A DNA stretch of 64,000 bases, taken from Tenrec ecaudatus. Its lineage: Eukaryota > Chordata > Mammalia > Afrosoricida > Tenrecidae. Positions within the stretch are counted from its first letter, which is position 1. The number at the start of each line of letters is the position of its first letter. The stretch lies in assembly GCF_050624435.1 (NCBI RefSeq), contig NC_134530.1, positions 145,120,721-145,184,720 on the forward strand. The letters run 5' to 3'. A model generated the notes under the pieces. That model ran no database searches, was not told where the DNA came from, and saw only the letters and a program-made list of their open reading frames with translations. Made by a program: the position numbers and the translations under genes. Shown piece by piece: positions 1 to 12,100 of the stretch.

Positions 1-3000
1 AAGGGAAAGCCCAGCTGCTGCGCTCTGCTCGGGTCCAGCCTCAGGTCCAGGGCCGCCTGAGAGCAGAAGACAGACCTCGGTACTCCGCTCAGTTTCCACA
101 GCGGCTCCCCAGTTTGCATCTCCCCGTTTCACAGGGGAAGTGGGAGGGTGGCCCTGCAACGGAAAGCCTCGCCGCTTTGTGGCAGATGGCAAAGCCCACA
201 GCTTTGGAGTAGGGCGGTTTTGGGCTCAGCCATGGATGAATTCTCTGACCTCTGGGGGCTCACGTTGGATGCACCGCCCTTTCTGCCTGGCTCACATGTG
301 GCTAGAGCCAGGCGTTGGCACTGGGTACTTTTTTTGGTGGGGGTGGGCGTGATAGGGATCAGCAAAGGGGGTGAATTTGAGACTGTGGTGAATCTGAGAA
401 AGCTGCCCCAAATATTGGGAAGGGCACCCTGGAAAGGAGGGTGAAGGGTGCCTCAAACTAAGGGAGATGGCGTCTTGGTGGCCAAGGCCCTCTTCTCTGA
501 CAGGCAGATTAGCCAGGGGTGGACCTGACTGCCACAGGTGTGAAAGGGCTAACCCCAGAGCAGCTCCTGTACGTAGGGGCTGTGGTGCTGGCTCAGGACC
601 CTATCAGGGGCAGTGTGTGTGGCTGGACATGTCCCTCTCCATCCATCACAGCGTGCACCAATCGGGAGAGACTGAGAAGTTCCCCACTGGGGACAGGGTT
701 CAGGATCTCTTCTCATGCAAATCCTTAGCTGAAGCCAGGCCACTTTGAGTTCCATTCTTGGATGAGTCCTGGCAGGGCAGGGAGCCTGCCTGGCTCCGCA
801 TGCCACACACCAATGCTGGAAGGTCAGGCTTCCTTCCAAGCAGTAGATATGGGGAGTCATGTGAGCAGGTGAGAGCGTGTCTGCAATGTTCCTGGAATGG
901 CAAGGCCAGATGGCAAAGGTACAGCAAACCAAGCCAAAAGGGGAATGTTGGAAGGTTGTTTAGTCTGGAGAAGAAACAGGGAATCGTATCCCGGACTCCC
1001 TGTTGCTCCAGATGGCAGGCCGAGGCCAGAGGAAGCAGAAAGACATTGCTCTAGAAGCAGAACTGCTGGTTAATTTGAGCACAGTAGTTCCCGGGCGAGG
1101 CCTTTGGGCTGTAGAGCAGAGCCACAATGGACCACTGTCAGTGCCTTGTTCTCAGATGCAGTTAGGGACACCCCCCCCCAGGGTTAGCCTGCCTTGTGAT
1201 TTGGAACAATGTGCCCTCCTCGTCGACACAGTTTAAGAGGGCGCACTTCCAAGTTCATCATCCTTCTAGTCTCGAGAGCATCCAATCACTTGGGGTCATA
1301 CATTCTCAAGCAGTAAGTGGAACTTGGGGAGTGGCTGCCCCCTCTGAATAAAGCAATGCATTGCCGCTGCCCCCCGCCCCTCCCCACTAGCTCATCGCAG
1401 GTGCTGCTTCCTGTCCCTCTGATGTCTGACTCTTGCACCACAGAGAGAAAGGTCACCTGGTGCCTCTGAGCGTTTTAGTTTACAACCTTGTTCTAGTCAA
1501 GACCCCAGGGTCTAAGTCTTGGCTTTATCACATTTTAAAAGGTTGTGAACTCGAATACCTCATCCAACATCTCTAAGCCACAGTTTCCCCATCCAAAAAA
1601 TGCAAACAGTTACAGTAGCACTTGTGCTAGAGCGCTCACGGAGAGAGGGATGCCACAGGCACGCATGGCTCACAGCCACCGGGTGACAGCTCAGTGGGCA
1701 GGGTAGTCCTGCAAAGCCGTGAGGGTCCTCACCAAGAGTTGCCCTGCAAAGACTGTGTGCCTTTCAGTGGCCAGAGACTGCAGAGAGGGGATATCCACCA
1801 AGACTCTGGAAACAAAGGGGCCATCCGTTGGTTCACCTTGAACCCTCCCCAATGACTGTGTCACAGTGCTGGTTTAGGGCTGCCCTGGAGGGTCATTCGA
1901 ATCAGATTTAATCTGGAAGGAAACTTGGGGAATCAGAAAGAAGGTGTCATCATGAGTCACTTGCACCCCCTTGGGAGACTGGGGCAAGCCCAGAGGCTGG
2001 TGGGGGATGCCAGCCCTCTGCCACTTCCTCCTCTGCTGCAGGGAGGGTTTCCTCCCAGTGTAGCTGCCATGGAAACTGGGAAGCCACCCCCAGCCAGCCA
2101 AACCCACACCCATCTGTTGCCACTTCAGGTCCTGCCTGGGCTAGAGACCTGCCCCTTGTGGAGCCCAGTTGGGTGTCCTTCTGGTTGTCTGAGTCCAGAC
2201 AGACTCTGGGGGTGGTTCTCAGTGGGTCCTGAGAAGTTCTCTGCTGGAGCCACAGTGATTGAACAAGGGATTTGCGTCGGCCTCCTAAGGCTACACGGAG
2301 AAGGGGGCTTGGGGGGAAAATCATGGGAAATTGTGTGATCTTTGACTTCAGAATTTCCACAAACCGTTCGAAGCTGCCTTGTATTTCCTGAGCCCCCCTG
2401 GTGGCAAAATCTACCTCATGCTGAATAAAGAGCAGGGGGCTCTCAGAGGAGAGAAGGCCGGGAGTTTACAAGCCATGAGCCCAGACATACACAATGGAAA
2501 GGGCCCATGCCTGGCAGAAATTCAGAAGAGAGAAGGAGGGCTCCCCAGATCTGGAGACCACAGGAAGTCAGCCTGCTGGGGTCAAAGGACAGAGGCCACA
2601 GTGCCATGGGAGCAAGGACTGAGGGAGCTGGTTCATGCACAGCCTGGATCTAATCCCCACTGCTTCTCCCCCACCTTGTACCCTCCCTTCCTTCCTTCCC
2701 TCTGGACTCCTCTGGGGCCTGAACGCCCAGCTCTCCCTGCATGCAGAGAGCCTCCATCACTCACCTGTCCATGTGCCTCAGCCCCATGTAAAGTTCTATG
2801 GTGCACGTCTGCCTTCCAGCCGGTCTGCAGAGGCCCAAGGAGCAGGAGGTGATGCTGGGCCTGGCTTGCCCTCCTGCAGTCCTTAGGCAAAGCCCCGACT
2901 CGCAGTGTGACTTACACCAACATCAGGGCTCTGACTGGCTTCCTGCTTGACCTAACCCGTCTCTTCAGAGAATCTCTGCAGTCTCTGTTTTCTCAGCCAC

Positions 3001-3844
3001 CTGCCCCTGAAAGATGGCCCCTCATTCAGCCTTGCACTGGGCCTCGGTAGCTGCCCAGTTTTCACCCCCAGCCATGTCTTCGTAATTCTTGGCTTGGATC
3101 TGGGACATTGAGTCTAAATGAAATATTGGGTGTGAGGGTTGTGCATACTTCCTAGCATGACTGCTTGAGATGCTTCTGTGCTGTTCTCCAGGCTCTCGTG
3201 AATGGACAATGGAGTAAAATCCCGTTTGGACCCCTGATGGCGGGTCTGGAAGCAAAGGCAGGATGAGAGTGGACACTCTCACCAACAAAGAGCCACCGAA
3301 GGCTTTCTGAACAGGGCAGTGATCAGAGATGTTGGAAGTAGAATCTTTTTTCCTTTTTTTAAGGAGTAGAATAGAGTGAATGACTAAAGACATGGTGGTA
3401 TCTGCTAGAAGTAGAGATGTTAGAAGACGCTGGCTCTGTGGGAGAGAGAGCGAGCTGGCAGGCTGGCAGGCTGGCTGGCAGGTGCCCATGAGTCATCCCA
3501 ACCATCATGCCTGGCAGGAAAGGGGGGCTAAAGAGGGAAGGGAAGGCTAGAGCTATGACCTGGGGAGCTATCCACAAGGGGACCATGGCGATAGGAATGG
3601 ATGCGGTGGCCTAGGGAGAGGCTAAGGGCTGAGGTGTAGAGGGCGGCATTGCGGAGAAAGGCAGAGAGGAGGAGCCGGGGAAAAGACCAAAGAGGAATGA
3701 ATACTCATGAGGGGGAGCGGGCAGTTTGGTGGCACCCAAGTCAAACACATGGAGAAGTCACGAGGGCGACATCAGAGGCAGAGCTGCTTGTTGGCTGTCC
3801 GTGGCCTCTGAGAGCCATCTGCATAGAATTCTGGGCTGGTGCCA
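1..3844. other. Intergenic, mostly single-copy DNA
   Basis: I see no gene here. Open frames are short, lack any family resemblance and overlap one another on both strands. The sequence has few recognisable repeats; a weak MIR-like stretch lies near 1510-1605. By human synteny (knowledge, not seen here) this side of KCNA3 faces KCNA2, so non-coding KCNA2 leader exons or enhancers could be present, but nothing in the sequence identifies them. Confidence 0.6.
1510..1605 (+). repeat. MIR-like SINE fragment (weak)
   Basis: The stretch runs from 'taagtcttggctttatcaca' to 'cagtttccccatcc', matching the MIR order of a 'ggct..' core followed by 'cagtttccycatctgtaaaa'. It is old and diverged, and the assignment is tentative. 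Confidence 0.4.
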
Positions 3845-4020
3845 TGCTACCATATTGGTGCTGCCGGGTAAACTTTGGACTGCTAACTGCAAGATCGACA
3901 GTTCAAAACCACCTGCAGCTCCGCAGGTGAGAGATGCCGCTGTCTGCCCCATGGAGATTTACAGCCCTGGAACCCCTCTGTAGGATTCCTATGTGTTGGA
4001 ATCAACTGGAGGAGGAGTTG
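3845..4020 (+). repeat. AfroSINE, plus orientation
   Basis: Starting near 'accatattggtgctgccggg', it contains 'aagatcgacagttcaaaacc' (B-box-like region), 'gtgagagatgccgctgtctg', 'gatttacagccctggaaccc' and an end resembling 'ggattcctatgtgttggaat'. These are the successive blocks of the afrotherian tRNA-derived SINE. The copy is diverged. Confidence 0.85.
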
Positions 4021-5421
4021 AATATTGGATTTTTACAAAAGGTTTTGTATGAAAAGCAGAATTTTTAAGAAAAGGGGGGAAGAAGGAGATTGAGAAATTA
4101 TGGTAGCACAAGAAAGAGGTGGTTCACAGGATTAAGAAAAAGGCTTTAGAGAATTACAGAGGCTTTGGAGAATTAAAGGAAGCGGGGATCTACTGAGCGC
4201 ATTCAGTCCTTTCTGTCTTCCTAGTGGATGGAATTAAGATGGGGCAAGAGACAGGGTGGGGGTGGGGGCGGAGGCTGGGTGATCGCTTGAAACTAGGATG
4301 CTGAGAGATTGATGCTAGAGGCAAAAACAGAGAGTGTGGAGGGCCATGTTTACATGGTTCACGAGAAAACAGAGACGAGTGTTGTAGCACAGACTTACCC
4401 AACTACAAGCCCAATATGGAACAAGGATTACATATGGAATTTGTAAAACATTTATCCTAAGGAAAGCAAATGAGAAAGTATCAAAAGTATTTAAAATTGG
4501 ACAGGCAGAGACCGATTTTCCAGACCCACACCAGCTACTGACATTGGGCTTTTCTGCGAGTCACAGAGACCTGACTCTCACCTCTCTTGGCTTTATAGCG
4601 GGATGGTTGTACCTCCCGGGAGAGTTGAGTTATTTAAAGGCCTGAATGAGATGATGCACAAACATATGGTCCCAGTGCCCTGCGCATGGCAAGTAGGGGC
4701 TCAGTCCATGGTAGCCATTACTGCTACAAGCTTTTCTTGGCTATCCATTGGCATAGTCTTGGAGGGAGCAGCTTGGTGTGGGGAGGGGCTCTAGGACATA
4801 GCGGGATAGATGCTCCAACACGTTCCTGGGATAGAGAAACGCAGCTGATGTAGAAGTGAAAGATTGTATGTAACCAAACCAGAGCGAAAAGGGAAGTGAA
4901 AGGAGAGTGTTGGGATCCAGAGAAGGGCATGTCTGAATGTCTTGGTGTGTGTAGGTAGAGATGAGAATGTAACGAGGAGAGAGCATCTTATGACAGATAG
5001 AAGTAGCTTCCACGGCACTCCTGCCCCATGAACTTAAGTAGAGGGAGCCCTCCCAATCATGGCCGCTCAGTGTTTGGTTGTGAATGTTGGTGGCCATTGT
5101 CAACCCTAAAGCAGGGCTGCAAACACACAGCCCAGAGCCACAGATTCGCTCATCTTGACGTGCCATCTGTTACCTTACCCTGAGCAATGACTGCAGCTTC
5201 CTTCCTTCCCACCTCGGGAAACCTGAAGAATGCTGGGTGTATTCGACACAAATGTCTATTTTCTCTTATCTGTGATGATGGCGTAATACTTTCATGACTC
5301 ACCATGGAAATCAAACGAGGTAATGTACAAATATTTGCTTGATGGAACATAGAGTGCTGAATAGAGTTGCCTGTTCTAGTTTCCCTTCATGATAAATGCT
5401 GGATTGGCCACATGTGAGTTC
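4021..5421. other. Intergenic DNA with one MIR
   Basis: Apart from the MIR at 4510-4730 I see nothing supportable. The open frames present are short and unlike any family. Confidence 0.55.
4510..4730 (+). repeat. MIR SINE, near full length
   Basis: Successive MIR blocks can be followed: 'ccagctactgacattgggct', 'cctctcttggctttatagcg', 'cctgaatgagatgatgcaca', 'gtgccctgcgcatggcaagt' and 'agggctcagtccatggtagc'-type end. This is an ancient pan-mammalian SINE. Confidence 0.7.
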
Positions 5422-6118
5422 ATCTAAAGTCTTTTTTTTAAATCATTTTATTGGGTGCTCTTACAGATATTATAACAATCCATAATTCAATTGGATCAAG
5501 CATAATTGTACAATTGCTGCTACCATCAGTTTTAAAACATTTTCTCTCTTACATAAGTCTCAGATATCAGCTCCCTTTACCCCCTCCCTCCCCAATGTAC
5601 CCCCCACCCCGGAACCCTTATTATTATTATTATTTTTTTTTGCCATATCTTACACCATCCAGTGTATTCACCTACACTTCTGGGGTGATACAGTCATCAT
5701 TGCTATCAGTTCCCCATCCTCCCCCCCTTCCTGTATCCTCCAGGAATCAATATTCTCATTACTATTTCTGAAGGATTTATCTGTGTTGGATTTCATGCAT
5801 CAAACAATCTTAATTATAAAATAAACATATGTAGGTCTAACAAGATCAACGAGGTAAAACTAAGACCATTTAAGAGAAATGGGGTGCGAGGCTATTAAAG
5901 AACTCGATGTTTCATCAGTGCTATCTGTGGAAGAAGCGCACCAGCCTGTTTGATGATCATGTGTGCATGGGAATAGGTATCAGAAGTTCAAAAACAAGCA
6001 AGTAAATTGACATAGAGGAGCATTGACAAAATGGAGACCCCAAACCCACCGGCAAGATAATTGGATAGTTCCTCACAGACGGGCCACACGGAAGGGATGG
6101 TATATCTAAAGTCCTTTT
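5422..6118 (-). mobile_element. L1 3' fragment with twin-priming inversion and target duplications
   Basis: The left part (about 5437-5785) is the L1 3' tail in minus orientation: poly-T, then 'cattttattgggtgctctta' and the reverse of the tail seen at 11930-12300. The right part (about 5880-6103) is an L1 segment that lies farther 5' (compare 11540-11760: 'caccagcctg', 'gataggtatcag' type words), but in plus orientation. The whole is flanked by 'atctaaagtcttttt' (5422-5436) and 'atctaaagtcctttt' (6104-6118), 14 of 15 bases equal. A 5' half inverted relative to the 3' half within one pair of target duplications is the signature of twin priming. Confidence 0.8.
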
Positions 6119-6147
6119 TGAAGCCACCTGCAACATAGTCACACAAG

Positions 6148-6318
6148 TCCTGGGGGTGTAGTGGTTACATGTTGAGTTGTGGTTCGAATGGTCAGCCGTT
6201 TGAAACTACCAGCATCTCCATGGGGGAAAAACTGGGCTTTCTACTCCCATACCCGGTTACAGCCTCCGACACCCACGGGGGGCGCTATGAGTCGGCGTGG
6301 ACTCGGTGGCAGTGAGAC
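6148..6318 (+). repeat. AfroSINE, plus orientation
   Basis: The head 'gtgtagtggttacatgttga' is followed by 'ggttcgaatggtcagccg', 'tttgaaactaccagca', 'ggttacagcctccg' and 'gcgctatgagtcggcgtgga'. The order and tail are those of AfroSINE. It lies just outside the right target duplication of the L1 fragment. Confidence 0.85.
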
Positions 6319-6897
6319 AGCAGAATGGTATTGTAGGCAAGGAGGCAGCATGCTCCACAGATTGGGGACTTGTGTCTTTTCGTTGGCTCAGCCTTTGCCT
6401 CTGAGGGTTCAGGGAGCACTCCCCAGCAGCGCCTCCTGGGATGTGGAGGTGGCGAGCGCATGGCTTCTCTCCGGTGCACTGGTTGTCAGCTTCGTGCACC
6501 CTCATCTACTGGCTTGCCCTCTCTGGTGAGGCCCACCCAGACGTCCGTATGGTGGGGAGGCCTCAGGAGAGACTAGGCCGTCCGGGATGCACCCATTGTG
6601 GCCTGCTTAGCTGGCCAAGTCCTCTGTGGCTGCTCTGGGGCCAGCTTTTAATCCTAGCCTGCTTCTCTCTCCTCACATCCTTCACTCCCTTCCCTGTCAG
6701 AGTAGGCTGACGGGTCGGGGAGCTGCAGCCTCCTTGAGAAATGACCCCCAACCTCTGCTACTAGCCTCCACCACCATCCCAGGTATTTACAAAGTCCTTC
6801 ACGTGGCCTTTGGGTGGTTCCTGGCTCATGTCCAGCGTTACTACCTATGTAGAGAGCTGCTGGTGGGGATGTGACATGCGAGCAGCTCTCTCTTTCT

Positions 6898-6921
6898 CAC
6901 ACACACACACACACACACACG
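6898..6921. repeat. (CA)n microsatellite
   Basis: A run of about 12 CA units follows 'tctctctttct'. Simple repeat read directly. Confidence 0.95.
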
Positions 6922-7587
6922 CAGAAACCCTACTCACCGCCCCTCCCCCCCCAAACGCACCCAAAGTTAGCCGCATGGGTGACGAAGACAGACCGAGCTT
7001 TGCGTGGATCACCAGTGTTCATTTGGCGAGCCCGTGCTGGCAGGAGCTGTAATGCCCTGACTTTCAAACAGTGCCAAGGCGCGCCCAGCAGGTATCAAGG
7101 ACTCCGGTAGTGGTCCCATACTGCTGAGGTGGGTGAGTGGGCGGGTGCTGGTAGGACCTCCTCTTTCTTAATCTGTCCGGGGTCAAGCAACAATCCTGGT
7201 GTGAAGGATAGGGATCCCAGGGCCAATACCGAAAATGTATATGCAGAGAGCTGGGGGCTGGGGTGGGGGCCGTTTCCAGGAGGATGCTGGGAGAACCCTT
7301 GCTTCTTTGTAAGACAATCTTGTACGGGATTTTCATTTACCCAAAAGTCATTTGCTGAGAGGCACCCAGTTGGGAGGCCTTTGTGGCTGAGCCAGGTGTT
7401 TTGCTCTGGATGGGTGTTCCCCCGTGAGGTGCCCCCTCTGCCACCCTGCGTGTCACTCATTTTGAAAGGCCTCTCCCCAAGCTGTCTCACTGCGTCGCGA
7501 TCACGTGCCACTGCGACTTCCTCCACTTTTCCTTCTTTATTTACTATTCCCTGGTCTTCCCCACTCTGAGGATTGAGGGATGGTTGA

Positions 7588-7601
7588 GTTGCCATGGCAA
7601 C
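7588..7601. promoter_or_regulatory. Perfect RFX X-box palindrome
   Basis: The bases GTTGCCATGGCAAC form a perfect 14-bp palindrome. They match the RFX-family X-box: two GTTGCC half-sites in inverted orientation with a 2-bp spacer. An AP-1-like TGACTCA lies about 150 bp downstream. A site of this quality can occur by chance in 64 kb, but rarely. Function here is inferred, not shown. Confidence 0.55.
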
Positions 7602-8090
7602 CCCTCCCCCAACCTCTTCTTCCATTTCTCACCGCTTTCTGTACATTTTAATAAAACCACTATTTATAGTGCACGGAGCTGCAATCCCCCTCCGCCACAG
7701 CCCTGCAAAGGAAGCTTCCTGTCTGACCGGAATACTAATGACTCAAATGGGGCTTTGCTAGCAGGCAGGGGAAAGGCTGCCTGCCCACAGGGGGAACCAG
7801 GCTGAGGGCCCAACCCAGCCTTGCAGAATCTGCCCACGCAGCTGGGCATGCTGGGGTGGGGATGGAGGGTGAGGGGAGAAGGGAGGCCTTCTGCCCTTGA
7901 TCTCATCACCAGAGGGAACTGGACTCTTAGGGTTGATCTGCATGAAGTAGGGATGTCCGAGTCTTGGTGGGCGATGTGTCAGATGAAGGTTGGCTGGAAG
8001 GCGGTGCGGAATAAAGATGAGACCACTCGGAGGGAGCCTCTGAGGCCCTCTCCTTCCTCTGCTTGGCAGAGACACCATGCCCGGGTGTGT

Positions 8091-8122
8091 GGTTGTGTGT
8101 GTGTGTGTGTGTGTGGTTGTGT
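8091..8122. repeat. (GT)n microsatellite, interrupted
   Basis: TG/GT units interrupted by 'ggttg' twice; it abuts a MIR on its right. Confidence 0.9.
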
Positions 8123-8124
8123 GT

Positions 8125-8250
8125 GAGGGGGGCGGGGAGGGCTGGTGACTAGAACCGACTCAGCTCTGCCACTGTCTCGTCTCATGACTTTGAGTCAAGT
8201 TTCTGAACCACTCTTGGTTTCCATTTCTTCTTCTCCAAAATGGGGGTGCT
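8125..8250 (+). repeat. MIR SINE fragment
   Basis: The blocks 'cagctctgccactgtctcgt', 'catgactttgagtcaagttt', 'ctgaaccactcttggtttcc' and 'ccaaaatgggggtgctaata' match the MIR core in order. Confidence 0.75.
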
Positions 8251-8744
8251 AATAATAGAAGCTTTCAAAGTGGGTGGGGGGTGGCATTGAACTAGTTCTT
8301 TCTGATTCCGTCGCCTCGCTGAGAATGCACCTGGATCAGACTGCATGGTAACAAGAATCCCTAGAAGGATCTTGTGGCACTCTGATCTAAATGTAGGTTC
8401 TGATTCCATTTACTCACAGACTCAGCAAGGGGTCCAACCGAATGGACCCGCCCCAGCCCCGCTCAGAACAGTGCCTGAGCCCCAGCAGGTCTGTATCTGT
8501 GGTCATGGCTTAATGCCTTACCCAGTCATGAAAACCTGGTGCTGTCGGTCAGTTCTGCTCCACGGTGACGCTACAGAAACTTTGAGAGACTATACGTTTG
8601 TAATGGGAACCGGCAGCCAGCCACACCTGGGGCTTTGCCCAGGCCTTACACCCGTTTGTGGAGAGAGAGACCGGGTGGAGGGGATTGGTAGAGATCAATG
8701 TTTATTAAATGAAACAAACTAGATTGAGATGTAGGATCCAAACC

Positions 8745-8747
<3 letters not shown>

Positions 8748-8776
<29 letters not shown>
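8748..8776. repeat. (TA)n microsatellite
   Basis: A pure TA run of about 14 units read directly. Confidence 0.95.
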
Positions 8777-8780
<4 letters not shown>

Positions 8781-9131
8781 CTTGTTTTGGTACTTGATGA
8801 AAACGAATGTACATAGTGGTGAGGTGGGCTATTTTACTTTATGTCGAATTTGGAGACGGACCCGGGCTACCCACTGATGGCATGTGGGTGGGAAGAGTCT
8901 GCAAGGGCGTTGACACAGCACCAATTTCCTATCACTGCAGCTGAAGCTGCACTTTGCAGACAAACCGCCCGGGGTGCTTCCTAAAGATCAGATTCCAATT
9001 CAATAGGCCTGAAGTGGAGTCTTCTCTTGTCCCTTCTAACTAGCTCCTGGGGCCTCTGGGTGGGGCAGATGGTCAGTGCACACTGATGCCTCAAAGGAAA
9101 GGGCTGGTGATCTACTTCCAAAAACCTCGCT

Positions 9132-12100
9132 ATAAAAAGCACAGCTCAGGAATAAATGGGCTATCAGAAATAGGGAAGGACACAAACACAGAGGAGTCAC
9201 AAATAGACAAGTGGGATATACTGAAGATAAGACATCTGTGTACATCGAAATAATTCACCAAGAGAGTAATAAGAGAGTCCACTGACTGGGAAAACATCTT
9301 TAGCAATGGCACAACAGACAATGGCCTTATTACTAAGATCTACAATACTTTGCAAGCTTACAATAAGAGAAAAACTAACGTCCGACTGAGGAGGTGGACA
9401 AAGAACCTGAACAGAAGTTTCACAGAGTCTGAAATCCGAATGGCCAACAAACATATGAGAAAATGTTCCCAATCATTAGCCATAGGAGAAATGCAAATTA
9501 AAACAACTATGAGGTACCACCCAACACTCTCAAAGGTAGTTCAATTCAAAAAGTCAGAAAGCAACAAGTGTTGGAGGGGCTGTGGGGAGACAGGAACTCT
9601 CATCCACTGCTGGTGGATCTGTGGGTATGTAGAGCCACGATGGAAATCGATTTGGCGATTTCTGAAACAGATGGAAATTGAGCTACCATACCACCCAGCA
9701 ATCCCCCTACTGGGCATATACCCAGAAGAGGCAAGAAACAAACCACAGCCAGATATCTGTGCTCCAATGTTCATTGTGGCACAGTTCACAATTGCAAGGA
9801 GTTGGGAACCCCCAAATTTCCATCAACAGATTAAAAAACTGTGGTACATACATACAATGGAGTACTACGCATCGCTAAAAAGCAGTGATGAACACATGAA
9901 GCACATCGCCGCATGGGAAGAACTGGAGGAAATTATGGTAAGTGAAGTAAGCCAAGCACAAAAGGACAAGTACAGTATGAGTCTGCTGAGGTAAGTTTAT
10001 AATAAAAAAAAAGAAAACTACAAAAGGGGCACAGGGGAAAAGCTACTGTATATACACATTCCAGGGGTGAGGTCAGGTAGTATGTCAGGGGCCAGGGAAA
10101 ATCTAGGGGTACATATGGTAGCCAACTAAAACAAAGCGGGTGGGGAGGAAAGGGAAAGAAAAAAGGATGTGTGGCGGGGGAATAGGGCACTGACCCACCC
10201 AAGGGGAGGATATTGTTTGTGTGTCCACAGGGAAAGAGGGACCAGATATAAAGCCAGTGCCAGACAAATGCAGTGTGCCGGCAAGGAGTGGGGAGCCAGT
10301 GGAGGGGCTTGAGGGCTCAGCCCCCATACCAGCTACGTGGACATCTGCTCCTCCCCCTAGAAGAATTTACTTTAGAGGACAGGACTGAAGCTGCAGCTCG
10401 GGGAGAGGGGCATGTCTGATCAGAGCACATGGGAGCAAATGAAGGGGGAGGAAGAGAGAGTGGAGCACAGCCTGGCCCACCAAGCCTTGAGGACGATATC
10501 CCCGCTCTGAACAGCCAATGCATAGAGTGGACCATATAGCTGATCCCACTATGAGACATGATGACTCTCGCTGACCCAGGGCCCTGTGGGGGACAACACT
10601 GGAGGCTCAGTGTTGAGATTGGCTCAGACTGGCCCCATGACACTGAGGCAAACACTAAAGGTGCACGGCAGAGCAACCGTGGGAGCAGAGCAGGGGCTCC
10701 TGAGGGAGCGCAAAGGACAGACTCTGGGGCCAGAGCGTGGCACCCCATCGGACCGGACTGAAGGCCAAGCCTAGAGATCAAAAATCAGACCTCGATCTAT
10801 TTACAGGTTTTTCCTTCTTAAAAAAATTTTTTTAAACTAATTTATTCTTTTATGGGTCATTGGTTTTCTTTTTTGTTGTCATCATTGTGTTCTCTTTTGT
10901 CACTTTGTCTTGCTATGCCTTGTTTTTGGTGCATATTACTATTCCTGCAGATCTATCTCTAAGACAGGCTGGATGAACAATCTGGAGGAGAAAACAACGG
11001 GACCGATGGTTCTGGGGGTCATGGGAGAGGGGGAGGTGGGGGTAAGGAGGTGGTGCTGACAAACCCAGGGACAGGGGGGCAACAAGTGATCCAAAATTAG
11101 TGGCAAGGAGGGTGTGAGAGGCCTGGTAGGGATTCAGCAAGGGCAATGTAACCGAGAGAAATTACTGAAACCCAAATGAAGGCTGAGCATGATAGTGGGA
11201 CAAGAGGAAATTAAAAGGAAATAGAGGAAAGAACTAGGAGACAAAAGTATTTATAGAGGTCTAAATGCAGGCATGTACATATGTAAATATATTTATATAG
11301 GATGGTGGCGAAATAGATCTACGTGCATATATTTATAGGTTTAGTATTAAGGCAGAAGATAGACATTAGACCTCCACTCAAGTACTTACTCAATGCAAGA
11401 ACACTTTGTTCTATTAAATTGGCATACCAAGATGCACACCTTCCCAACACTATCGCAGAAGACAAATGTGTGCATAAGCAAATGTGGTGAAGAAAGCTGA
11501 TGGTGCCCGGCTATCAAAAGATATAGCATCTGGGGGGGTCTTAAAATCTTGAAGATAAACAAGCAGCCATCTAGCTCAGAAGCAATAAAGCCCACATGGA
11601 AGAGGCACACCAGCCTGTGCGATCACGAGGTGTCAAAGGGATCGGGTATCAGGCATCACAGAACAAAAACTCATATCATTGTAAATGAGGGTGAGTGCAG
11701 AGTGGAGACACAACTCTCATCTGTAGGCAACTGGACACCCCTTACAGAAGGGTAGTGGGGAGGAGATGAGCCAGGCAGTGTGCAGGATAGCAACGGTGAA
11801 ACATACAACATTCCTCTAGTTCCTAAATGCTTCCTCCCCCCCACTATCATAACCCCAATTCTACTGCACAAATCTGGCTAGATCAGAGGATGTACATTGA
11901 TACAGATAGGAACTGGAAATACAGGGAATCCAGAACAGATGACCCCTTCAGGACCAGTGGTGAGAGTGGTGATACCTGAAGGTGCAGGGAAGGTGGGGTA
12001 GAAAAGGGGAACCGATTACAAGGATCTACATATAACCTCCTCCCTGGGGGATGGACAACAGAAAAGTGGGTGAAGGGAGATGTCAGATAGCGTAAGATAT

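Larger units (their letters stand above)
6319..9131. other. Intergenic DNA with microsatellites, an X-box and a MIR
   Basis: No gene is supportable. The interval holds a (CA)n tract (6898-6921), a perfect X-box (7588-7601), a (GT)n tract (8091-8122), a MIR (8125-8250) and a (TA)n tract (8748-8776). The stretch 7480-7760 is not repeat-like and contains the X-box and an AP-1-like TGACTCA (7739-7745), so it is a candidate regulatory element. Confidence 0.55.

Noticed and set aside
1-400. Possible KCNA2 leader exon at the left edge
   Set aside because: Expected only from human spacing; nothing in the sequence itself supports it.
3845-4020. tRNA gene signal from SINE heads
   Set aside because: The A/B-box-like words belong to tRNA-derived AfroSINEs; no cloverleaf with an intact anticodon arm and acceptor stem is visible.
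7095-7625. 176-codon minus-strand frame
   Set aside because: Overlaps an equally long plus-strand frame in GC-rich single-copy DNA; no family features.
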